From the NCBI RefSeq assembly GCF_050563545.1, contig NZ_JBNXUM010000001.1, positions 325,109-389,108 of the forward strand: 64,000 nt of DNA, read 5' to 3'. This document shows, in pieces, positions 27,237 to 34,632 of the stretch. Position 1 is the first letter of the stretch, and every line of letters starts with the position of its first letter. The notes beneath the pieces were generated by a model, which was given only the letters and a program-made list of their open reading frames with translations, was not told the DNA's origin and did not search any database. The position numbers were made by a program, and so were the translations under genes. This DNA comes from Falsiroseomonas sp050563545. Its GTDB lineage: Bacteria; Pseudomonadota; Alphaproteobacteria; Acetobacterales; Acetobacteraceae.

Positions 27237-29281
27237 TGGGCCCCTATCGCATCGGCGTGGATGTCGGCGGCACCTTCACCGACGTCGTCTGCATCGGCGC
27301 CGACGGCGCGACGATCCTCGCCAAGGCCGCGACCACGCCGCAGGACCAGTCGCAGGGCGTGCTCGACGGCCTGGCCGCGCTCGCCGCCGAGCTCCATGTC
27401 ACGCTGCGCGAGCTGCTCGAGGTCACGGAGCGCCTGGTCCACGGCACCACCGTCGCCACCAACGCCCTTCTCGAGCGCCGCACCGCCCGCGTCGCCCTGC
27501 TCACCACCGACGGCCATCGCGACGTCATCGAGATGCGCGAGGGGCTGAAGCCCGAGCGCTACGACCTCCGCCTCTCCCCGCCGCCGACGCTCGTCCCCCG
27601 CCGCCTGAGACTGCCGCTGCGCGAGCGCCTGCGCGCCGACGGCACCGTCGAGACCGCGCTGGACGAAGCCTCGCTGAACGCCGCCATCGCGACGCTGAAG
27701 CGGGAAGGCGTGGACGCCGTCGCCATCGCCCTCCTCCACGCCTGGCGCGATCCCCGCCACGAGCGCCAGGCCGGCGCCGCCGTACAGGCCGCCCTCCCCA
27801 ACGCCTACGTCACCCTCTCCTCAGACGTCCTCCCGCAGATCAAGGAGTTCGAGCGCTTCTCCACCACGGTCGTCAACGCCGCCGTCGGGCCGATCGTCGG
27901 CCGCTATCTCGGCCGCCTGCAGCAGCGCCTGGACGAGGCCGGCTTCCACGGCCCGCTCTTCGTCATCCTCAGCCATGGCGGCGTCGCGCCGGTCGAGGAA
28001 GCGCAGCGCCTGGCCGCCGGCACCGCGCTCTCCGGCCCCGCCGGCGGCGTCGCGGCGGCGCTGGCGCTGGCCCGCACGGGCCTCGGGCAGGACCTCGTCA
28101 CCTTCGACGTCGGCGGCACCTCCACCGATGTCGCGCTCGTCGCGGGCGGCGAGGCCGCGCTCGGCCGCGGCCGCAGCGTGGGCGGGGAGCGCATCGCGCT
28201 CGAATCCCTCGACATCGTCACGCTCGGCGCCGGCGGCGGGTCCATCGCGCATCTCGACGGCGCGGGGATCTTGCGCGTCGGCCCCCGCAGCGCCGGCGCG
28301 GTCCCCGGCCCCGCCTGCTACGGCGCCGGCGGCACCGAGCCCACCACGACCGACGCCAACCTGGTGCTCGGCTATCTCGATGGCACGAGGTTCCTCGGCG
28401 GCAAGCGCCGCCTGTACCGCGACGCCGCCGAGGCCGCGGTCGCGCGCCTGGCTTCGCGTGTCGGGCTCGACACGCTCGCCTGCGCCGCGGGCATCCACCA
28501 GCTTGCGAACGTCGCGATGGCCGAGGGCATCCGCGTCGCGACCGTCCGCCGCGGCGTCGATCCCCGCGGCTTCACGCTGTTGGCCTTCGGCGGCGCGGCC
28601 GGATTGCATGCGAGCGCGGTGGCGCGCGACCTCGGCATGACGCGGGTCGCGGTGCCGATGCTGGCGGCGGGGCTGTCGGCCTGGGGCATGCTGCAGACCG
28701 ACCTGCGCTACGAGGTCTCCCGCAGCCTGGCGGACGCCGTCGGCCTGCCCGAGGAGGCCGCCCTGCGCGACCTCTTCGCGCGGCTGGAAACCGAGGCCCG
28801 CGCGCGGATCGCGGCCTGGATGCCGGGCGAGCCTGCGATCCGCCGGAGTGCCGACATGCGCTATGGCGAGCAGGTCTTCGAGGTCGGCGTGCCGCTGGAC
28901 GGCGTCGCCTGGGACGCGCCCGGCCTGCCTGCGCGCGTGGCCGAGGCCTTCCACCAGCGCCACGAGGCGCTGTTCACCTATGCGCTGCGCGGCGAAGAGG
29001 TGGTGCTGGTCACCGCCCGCGTCGCCGCGGTCGGGAAACTGCCCGCGCGGGAGGCGCCGGTGCTGGGGGCGAAGGAGCCGGCGAAGCCGGTCGGAATCCG
29101 CCGCGCCCTGGTCGGCGGCGCGCTGCGCGACCTGCCGGTGTGGGGATTTGGGGAGTTGGCCCCGGACCAGCGCGTCCCGGGCCCGGCGATCGTGGAGAGC
29201 GACACGACGACGGTGCTGCTGCTGGAGGGTGACGAGGCGCGGCTGGATGGCCGGGGGTGGTTGGAGGTGGGGGTGGGGTGA
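27233..29281 (+). CDS. Hydantoinase A/oxoprolinase family protein
   Basis: 682 residues, the ATP-binding subunit partner of the preceding gene. The N-terminal ASKHA phosphate-1 motif is 'GVDVGGTFTDVV' (8-19). 'VHGTTVATNALLERR' and the second ATPase motif 'TFDVGGTSTDVAL' follow, then 'GAGGGSIAHLD' and 'SAGAVPGPACYG'. Length matches HyuA/N-methylhydantoinase A (about 680-700). Translational coupling is likely from the ATGA overlap with hyuB. The 3' end runs to G-rich DNA, after which base composition changes abruptly. Confidence 0.92.
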   Translation: MMGPYRIGVDVGGTFTDVVCIGADGATILAKAATTPQDQSQGVLDGLAALAAELHVTLRELLEVTERLVHGTTVATNALLERRTARVALLTTDGHRDVIEMREGLKPERYDLRLSPPPTLVPRRLRLPLRERLRADGTVETALDEASLNAAIATLKREGVDAVAIALLHAWRDPRHERQAGAAVQAALPNAYVTLSSDVLPQIKEFERFSTTVVNAAVGPIVGRYLGRLQQRLDEAGFHGPLFVILSHGGVAPVEEAQRLAAGTALSGPAGGVAAALALARTGLGQDLVTFDVGGTSTDVALVAGGEAALGRGRSVGGERIALESLDIVTLGAGGGSIAHLDGAGILRVGPRSAGAVPGPACYGAGGTEPTTTDANLVLGYLDGTRFLGGKRRLYRDAAEAAVARLASRVGLDTLACAAGIHQLANVAMAEGIRVATVRRGVDPRGFTLLAFGGAAGLHASAVARDLGMTRVAVPMLAAGLSAWGMLQTDLRYEVSRSLADAVGLPEEAALRDLFARLETEARARIAAWMPGEPAIRRSADMRYGEQVFEVGVPLDGVAWDAPGLPARVAEAFHQRHEALFTYALRGEEVVLVTARVAAVGKLPAREAPVLGAKEPAKPVGIRRALVGGALRDLPVWGFGELAPDQRVPGPAIVESDTTTVLLLEGDEARLDGRGWLEVGVG

Positions 29282-29425
29282 CGCGCAATCTGCCAGGCAG
29301 CAATCGCCCTGTGTAAGGCTGTTGCGATCAGCCGCGATGATTGCTCCCATGCAGGACGAACGTCAGATTTTCGGTTGCCGCAAGCCAGGAACGCGGACAA
29401 TCTTGAATTGATTTGGAGGCCCAGC

Positions 29426-31804
29426 GTGTCAGGCATGACGAGTCCCGTCGGCGATTTCGACCCCGCATCGTCCATACTGTTTCTGGGTTCTGGCTTCAGC
29501 ATGAGCGCGACCAACATTGCCGGGAACCATCCCCCCAATGGCGCACAACTTCGCAAACACTTTCTCGATGAACTCAAACTTCCACCCGAATCAACTTACG
29601 ATCTTCAAGTCCTCTCTGAAGAATATGCAGAGAAGGATTCCAAGAAGCTGCGCGGCCATTTGTATAGCATATTTCGGACAAATGCGCTGCATGAATCACA
29701 AAAAACGGTACTTCGTGAGCCTTGGCGAAGAATATACACAACCAATTACGACGACATTGTAGAAGTATATCGCATTTCGAAGAAAGAGCCGCCTCACTCA
29801 TACGACGTATCTGACAAACTTCCACCAAAACTTCCAAATGGGGCCGTGATTCATCTGCACGGCAGCATCCGACTTGTGACCGAAGAGAACGTCCGATCAA
29901 GTCTTATACTTAGCGAAACATCATATATCAATCAGTATATGGTGAAATCGCCGTGGTACGACCAGTTTCAAAGAGATTTGGCATATGCTAGCGCGCTCTA
30001 TATCATAGGCTATAGCCTATCAGACTATCATATCGCCGCATTACTGATGAAGGATCCAGGTCTAGCAAAAAGAACTTACTTCATTCAGGGGACAACTCCT
30101 GATTCTATCTTTGTTCGACGCACAGCTGACTATGGAACCGCGCTCTTCATCGGCACGGAGGGATTTTCTGATTACATCCGATCCGCTCCGAGACCCGCGT
30201 CGCCTCCCGACTTGTATTCGCTGAAATCGTTCCGCTCACTTGATCCTACTCGAGACCGGCGCGCAATTGCGCAACCAACAGCCAGCGAAATCTACGATCT
30301 TCTTGTTTATGGCGACTTTGACGCTGGTAGATTGGCACGATCTCAACCAAGTGAGGATTACGCGATTGCTCGGTCGGTAGTCGTCCAAACCGCCGCCGAC
30401 TCATTGGAGCGCAAAGCATCCCTCGTGATTGATGGGCGTCTCGGAAACGGCAAGACTGTTTTTCTTCACCTACTTGCGTTTGAACTATCTAAGCGCGGCT
30501 GGAAGTGCTTTTTGTTTAGGCCTGGACATCCGGACGTTTCGAAGGAAATTGCCGTACTTTCCGGTGTAGGTAAAATCGTGATATTTGTCGAAAACTATCC
30601 ATCTGCACAGGACGCGCTCGGCGGCCTTCGGTCTGCCTTGCCGGACATGAAGCTCGTTGTCGAAGTTCGAACGGGAACCTTTGAGGTCCGATTTCACGAA
30701 CTTGCACAGGTGCTCCCGCAACCATTTGACCGCGTGAGTCTGAACGCCCTTTCGACCCCAGAGATGTCTGCCTTCAGCCAACTGTGCAAGCGTGCCGGAC
30801 TACCGATCCCACAAAACGCCACGACAAAACACGCTGAATTACGGGACCTCCTACTTGACCTTTTTGAAAATAAATCGATCAAATCTCGGATTCGCACCGC
30901 ACTTGCGCCTCTTTTTGATAGCCATCGAAATAGACGAACTCTTTCTATAATGATGCTAATTGCGGCCCATCAGGGCACAGTCGGGTCCGGATTTATTCGA
31001 TCCGTGATTGGCGCTGATCCATTTGTCGCTTTGAAGCCGCTAGAGGATCTTGCAAAGGAAATATTTTCTGTATCTTCTGAGCAATTCAGAGTCCGATCAG
31101 CAGTATTTTCTTCGTTTGTTCTGCAATCCTTTCTAGAGTCCGAGGAAATTGCCGCCGCAATTGTGGATATTATTTTAGCATCCTCGGATCGAAAGTCGGA
31201 GCGCGTCTACCGTGTTCTGATGTCAAATATGATGGCATATAGTAGCTTGCGCCAGATCCTGCGGGACAAGGGCGACTATCAGTCTATAATTATTGATATA
31301 TATGAAAAGATTCGCCACGATCAGCGTGTTAATGATGAGCCTTTGTTTTGGCTTCAGTATGCTATTGCTATGGCAGAAGTACCCAGACTGGATGCGGCCG
31401 AAGATTATATTGAAACGGCATATGTAAAGGCTGCAGCACTGGTAGCCTTTCAGACTTTCCAGATAGACACACAAGCGTTTAGAATTTCACTCCTGCGAGC
31501 GACAGCCGAACAGAGTGGTAGATCGATATCCAATATCGACAAAATTATTTCCGGATTTGAACGCATCAACAGCATGCTTGTTGAAAGCAGCAACCGATCC
31601 TATGCTGTTCGCGTTCTTGATCACATACCTCCATTCATTTCCGCTCGCCGTTTTGATCTTTCCTCTAGCGAGCGGACAGCGACACAATATTGGCTGTATA
31701 AGATCATCAATTCTCTTGAGGATTTGCCGGCCGAATTTAAGGCGGTGGTTGGTTCTGACGTTATGCGGCAACGCGTCCAAGCCGCCGTATCTTCACTTGT
31801 GTAA
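29426..31804 (+). CDS. SIR2 domain-STAND-like NTPase fusion, putative anti-phage protein
   Basis: 792 residues. N-terminal SIR2-type domain (about 15-250): 'LGSGFS' (20-25) nucleotide loop, 'TTNYDD' (105-110), 'HLHGS' (143-147, putative catalytic His145) and 'IGYSLSD' (194-200). These are marks of the NAD-consuming sirtuins used in defence (ThsA, DSR and Avs5-like families). A P-loop NTPase follows: Walker A 'GRLGNGKT' (337-344) and a Walker B-like 'VIFVEN' (385-390). The C-terminal ~400 residues are helical with no repeat I recognise; in STAND proteins this part senses the trigger. Base composition is far more AT-rich than all neighbours (26 of 60 bases G/C at 30001, 53 of 60 at 28021), which indicates recent transfer. 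Start: GTG at 29426 with TTGGAGG 6 bases upstream; ATG at 29375 or 29435 are alternatives. No partner gene, integrase or transposase adjoins it. Confidence 0.85.
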   Translation: MSGMTSPVGDFDPASSILFLGSGFSMSATNIAGNHPPNGAQLRKHFLDELKLPPESTYDLQVLSEEYAEKDSKKLRGHLYSIFRTNALHESQKTVLREPWRRIYTTNYDDIVEVYRISKKEPPHSYDVSDKLPPKLPNGAVIHLHGSIRLVTEENVRSSLILSETSYINQYMVKSPWYDQFQRDLAYASALYIIGYSLSDYHIAALLMKDPGLAKRTYFIQGTTPDSIFVRRTADYGTALFIGTEGFSDYIRSAPRPASPPDLYSLKSFRSLDPTRDRRAIAQPTASEIYDLLVYGDFDAGRLARSQPSEDYAIARSVVVQTAADSLERKASLVIDGRLGNGKTVFLHLLAFELSKRGWKCFLFRPGHPDVSKEIAVLSGVGKIVIFVENYPSAQDALGGLRSALPDMKLVVEVRTGTFEVRFHELAQVLPQPFDRVSLNALSTPEMSAFSQLCKRAGLPIPQNATTKHAELRDLLLDLFENKSIKSRIRTALAPLFDSHRNRRTLSIMMLIAAHQGTVGSGFIRSVIGADPFVALKPLEDLAKEIFSVSSEQFRVRSAVFSSFVLQSFLESEEIAAAIVDIILASSDRKSERVYRVLMSNMMAYSSLRQILRDKGDYQSIIIDIYEKIRHDQRVNDEPLFWLQYAIAMAEVPRLDAAEDYIETAYVKAAALVAFQTFQIDTQAFRISLLRATAEQSGRSISNIDKIISGFERINSMLVESSNRSYAVRVLDHIPPFISARRFDLSSSERTATQYWLYKIINSLEDLPAEFKAVVGSDVMRQRVQAAVSSLV

Positions 31805-31907
31805 CCGCAGGAGCGCGGCGGCTCATGCGAGATCGGGAAATCCAACACCCGCAGTCCGGCGCCGCGGATGACGAAGGCGCAGGGTCGCGGGTCAAGCCTT
31901 TTCGGCG

Positions 31908-32297
31908 TTACTTCCGCTTCGCCTTGTTCCCCAAATTCGCCGCCACCGCCGCCCGCACCAGCGCCACGAACGCCCCCTCCTCCACCATCTCCCCCTCCCG
32001 AATGTCGATCGCCCGCCTGGTCCCGCCCTCCAGGCTCGCGTTGAACAGTCCCGCCGGGTCGGGCAGCGACGCGCCCTTCGCGAAGGTCAGCTTCACCACC
32101 GCCTTGTAGGTCTCGCCGGTGCAGAGGATCCCGGCATGCTCCCACACCGGCACGCCGCGCCACTTCCAGGTCTCCTCCACCTCCGGGTCGGCCGCGTGGA
32201 TCAGCGCCCGCATCCGGGCCAGCGTCGCGCCGCGCCAATCGCCGAGCTCCGCGATCCGCCCGTCGATCAGGCGCGACGCGTCCTGCCCTTCCGTCAT
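31908..32297 (-). CDS. DUF1801 domain protein
   Basis: 129 residues with the DUF1801 pattern: 'LGDWRGATLARMRALIHAADPEVEETWKWRGVPVW' and 'AVVKLTFAKGASLPDP'. The fold resembles YdhG/frataxin-like small proteins; function is not established. The ATG overlaps the stop of the upstream carbonic anhydrase gene (ATGA), so the two are likely co-translated. Confidence 0.85.
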   Translation of the reverse strand: MTEGQDASRLIDGRIAELGDWRGATLARMRALIHAADPEVEETWKWRGVPVWEHAGILCTGETYKAVVKLTFAKGASLPDPAGLFNASLEGGTRRAIDIREGEMVEEGAFVALVRAAVAANLGNKAKRK

Positions 32298-32968
32298 CCC
32301 CCGCGCTCCGTCCGCTCCACCATGCGCCGCGCCACCTCGCCCTCGATGATCTCGAAGCGCCCGGTCTCGGGCTCGTGGGAATACATGTCTCCCGTCCCGA
32401 CCGAGAACCACCACCCCGTCAGGCGCAGCCGCCCTGCCGCCACGGCCTCGCGCACGATGCCATAGGTCATGAGGTGCCCGATCTGCGCCAGCACGTTGTG
32501 CTGCGACAGCTGGTCATCGGGCGGCAGCGCGGTGTCCAGCGGCCCGTCGCATTCCAGCCGCGTCCGCGCCGGCCCGGCATGGCCCAGCCAGCGCGCCAGG
32601 TTCGGCGTGTCGCCGCGCATCCGCGCCGCCAGCGCCGCGCGCATCGCCCCGCAGGCGGAATGCCCGCAGACCACGATGTTGCGCACGCGCAGCACCAGCA
32701 CCGCGTATTCGATGGCGCTCGCCTCCGACAGGTCGCCGGTGGACATCCCCGCCGCATCGGCCGGCGGCACCAGGTTGCCGACGTTGCGCATGGTGAAGAG
32801 GTCGCCGGGATCGGTGGACACCAGCAAATCCGGCACCACGCGGCTGTCGGCGCAGGTGATCATCAGCGTGTCCGGCGCCTGGCCGGCGGCCAGCGCGCGG
32901 AAGCGCTCGGCATGCAGCGGCAGCTGCGTCGCGCGGAACTCGGCAATGCCCTCGATCAGCCTGCGCAA
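32294..32968 (-). CDS. Beta-carbonic anhydrase
   Basis: About 224 residues. It interconverts CO2 and bicarbonate. Zinc ligands Cys39 ('ITCADSR'), His103 and Cys106 ('CGHSACG') and the Asp41-Arg43 dyad are all present. No ATG fits: the frame runs upstream without one, and the TTG at 32968 ('MRRLIEGIAEFR') gives the normal family N-terminus, so a TTG start is inferred. Cytoplasmic. It may supply bicarbonate for carboxylation; the operon with DUF1801 gives no further clue. Confidence 0.9.
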   Translation of the reverse strand: MRRLIEGIAEFRATQLPLHAERFRALAAGQAPDTLMITCADSRVVPDLLVSTDPGDLFTMRNVGNLVPPADAAGMSTGDLSEASAIEYAVLVLRVRNIVVCGHSACGAMRAALAARMRGDTPNLARWLGHAGPARTRLECDGPLDTALPPDDQLSQHNVLAQIGHLMTYGIVREAVAAGRLRLTGWWFSVGTGDMYSHEPETGRFEIIEGEVARRMVERTERGG

Positions 32969-33022
32969 GCCTGCCCCAATTGGATTCCCGTCGGCGATGC
33001 TATCCCGCGCGCGGCGGGGCGC

Positions 33023-33088
33023 GCTACGGCGCCGGCGGCCGAGCGCTACGGCGCCGGCGGCCGAGCGCCTTACGGCGCCGGCGGGATG
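33023..33088. repeat. Tandem 22-bp repeat, about three copies
   Basis: Two perfect units of 22 bp (33023-33044 and 33045-33066), each reading GCTACGGCGCCGGCGGCCGAGC, are followed by a diverged third. The third copy runs into the end of the DUF4239 gene and supplies its last codons and stop. Each unit contains the self-complementary core CGGCGCCG. Confidence 0.8.
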
Positions 33089-33882
33089 GTCACGCCGCCG
33101 GCGAAGCCGTTCAGCGTCCACTGGTAGACCCGGGGATCGAGGCCGATCGAGCCGAACCTCGGCTGCGACAGGTCCACCGTCAGCGCGATCGTCGCCGTCC
33201 ACATCGCGATCAGCATCGCCGAGGCGAAGGGCAGCCACCGCGCCCGAAGCGAGATCTGGTAGCCCAGCGCCGAGATGGACACGACCGACATCGCGAGCAG
33301 CAGCAGCAGGATCTCCTCCGGCATCGGGTCGGCGAAGGCCCAGCGCTGGGTCGTGCTGGAATCGAAGGCGTCGTTGACCGATGCCTGCAGCGCCGCCGCC
33401 ACCGGGTCCGACCTCTCCCGCACGATCGCCGCGACATGGCCCCAGATCAGCCCCTGCGCGGCATTGGTGCGGTCCGCGATGTCGGTCAGCCCCGCCTGCC
33501 TCGGCCCGGCCTGGACGTAGTCCAGGCGCAGCCTGAGGTAGTTCTCGAAGCCGCGGGCGATGGCCTCGCCGCGGGGATGCCCGATGGCCTTCGCGCGCAG
33601 CCAGGCCGTGCCGATCGCATTCGATTCCGCCAGCGCCGCGGCGCGCCGCGCGTCGAAGCGCCCCTGCGCCATGTTGAGCGTCAGCGCGAGGGAGAAGGCG
33701 AGCAGCCCCAGCATGCCCGTCACCACGGGGCTGACATTGTCGGCCTCCGAAGCGGAGGCGCGCGGTCCCCGCCGGGCGCCCAGCGCGACGCCGACGTAAT
33801 AGCCGGCCATGAGCACGGCGAAGACCACCACCGCGAAGGCGGTGATGCCGAGGTTCGTGGCGGCGAACAGGTTCTGGATCAT
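33070..33882 (-). CDS. DUF4239/bestrophin-like membrane protein
   Basis: 270 residues. Two N-terminal hydrophobic helices (about 10-35 and 52-72) and two C-terminal ones (about 190-235) enclose a soluble helical middle ('FDARRAAALAESNAIGTAWLRAKAI'), as in the DUF4239 bestrophin-like family of inner-membrane proteins. Ion-channel function is suspected for relatives but not established. The ATG at 33882 ('MIQNLF') is preferred over an upstream ATG giving an Arg-rich leader. The last few residues ('IPPAP') come from a tandem repeat. Confidence 0.8.
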   Translation of the reverse strand: MIQNLFAATNLGITAFAVVVFAVLMAGYYVGVALGARRGPRASASEADNVSPVVTGMLGLLAFSLALTLNMAQGRFDARRAAALAESNAIGTAWLRAKAIGHPRGEAIARGFENYLRLRLDYVQAGPRQAGLTDIADRTNAAQGLIWGHVAAIVRERSDPVAAALQASVNDAFDSSTTQRWAFADPMPEEILLLLLAMSVVSISALGYQISLRARWLPFASAMLIAMWTATIALTVDLSQPRFGSIGLDPRVYQWTLNGFAGGVTIPPAP

Positions 33883-34025
33883 GGGCGGGCTCCGCGGCGC
33901 ATTGGAGCGCATCCGGCGGCGCCTCGCCATGCGCCGCCCAGCGGAATCCGGCATCGGAATCCCGCGTCGTCCCAGGCGTCGCGGAAAGGCTGGCGATTAG
34001 GAATTTTTGCCGTTATGGTGACGGG

Positions 34026-34616
34026 ATGAGCGACGCCCTCCCGGCCTTCCCCCTGCTGCCGACCGCCCCGCGCCACTGGTGGCCGATGTCCGACGCGCAA
34101 TGGGCGGAGCTCTCCCGCATCCTCCGCCGCGCCGGCCGCGGGCGGCCGCCGCGCAATGCGCGCCTCACCTGGGACGGCATCTTCTGGGTCGCCTGCTCCC
34201 GCGGGCCCTGGCGCGAGATGCCCGCGGCCTTCGGCCGGCCCGACACCGCCCATCGCACGCTGCGGCGCGCCGCCAAGGCGAAGCTGCTGCACCGCATGCT
34301 GCTGCATGCGAGCCGGCATCCCGGCTTCCGGGACAGCCCGCTGCGCCAGATCGCCTGGTATGTCGTCCGCGCCTTCCGCCGCGCCTTCCGCGTCGCCCCC
34401 GCGGCGATCGAGTTCGCCCGCCGCCTCGGCCTGGAAAGCGCCCTGCCGGCGCCGGCCTGGGCGCTGCCGCGGCCGCTTTTGTCCGAAGCCGTCGCTTTCA
34501 TCGCGCGGAAGGCGGCGCCGCTGGCGGGGCGGCTGCCGCTGGCCTTCCTGCGCGCGCTGCAGACCCTCTTCAGCCATTCCGGCGGCCTGCCAAGGCTCTG
34601 GCGGACGACAGGCTGA
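34026..34616 (+). CDS. IS5-type N-terminal domain (DUF4096) protein, no catalytic domain
   Basis: 196 residues. Residues 20-85 match the N-terminal domain of IS5-family transposases: 'MSDAQWAELSRILRRAGRGRPPRNARLTWDGIFWVACSRGPWREMP' region and 'FGRPDTAHRTLRRAAKAKLL'. The remaining ~110 residues do not show the DDE catalytic core; they are Arg/Ala-rich helices in host-like GC and codon use. No terminal inverted repeats were noticed. It is either a remnant or a domesticated DNA-binding protein. A short AT-richer stretch (34000-34020) just upstream may hold its promoter. Confidence 0.65.
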   Translation: MSDALPAFPLLPTAPRHWWPMSDAQWAELSRILRRAGRGRPPRNARLTWDGIFWVACSRGPWREMPAAFGRPDTAHRTLRRAAKAKLLHRMLLHASRHPGFRDSPLRQIAWYVVRAFRRAFRVAPAAIEFARRLGLESALPAPAWALPRPLLSEAVAFIARKAAPLAGRLPLAFLRALQTLFSHSGGLPRLWRTTG

Positions 34617-34632
34617 CGCGGCGGTGCCGCGG

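Noticed and set aside
29426..31804. Classification as a histone/protein deacetylase sirtuin
   Set aside because: No CxxC zinc-binding pairs of classical sirtuins are seen, and the fusion to an NTPase and island context fit defence-type SIR2 domains better.
31805..31907. Protein-like stretch on the minus strand after the DUF1801 stop ('CAFVIRGAGLRVLDFPIS')
   Set aside because: Suggestive of a gene remnant, but too short, without a start or recognised family, and in a different frame from DUF1801. Not supported as a feature.
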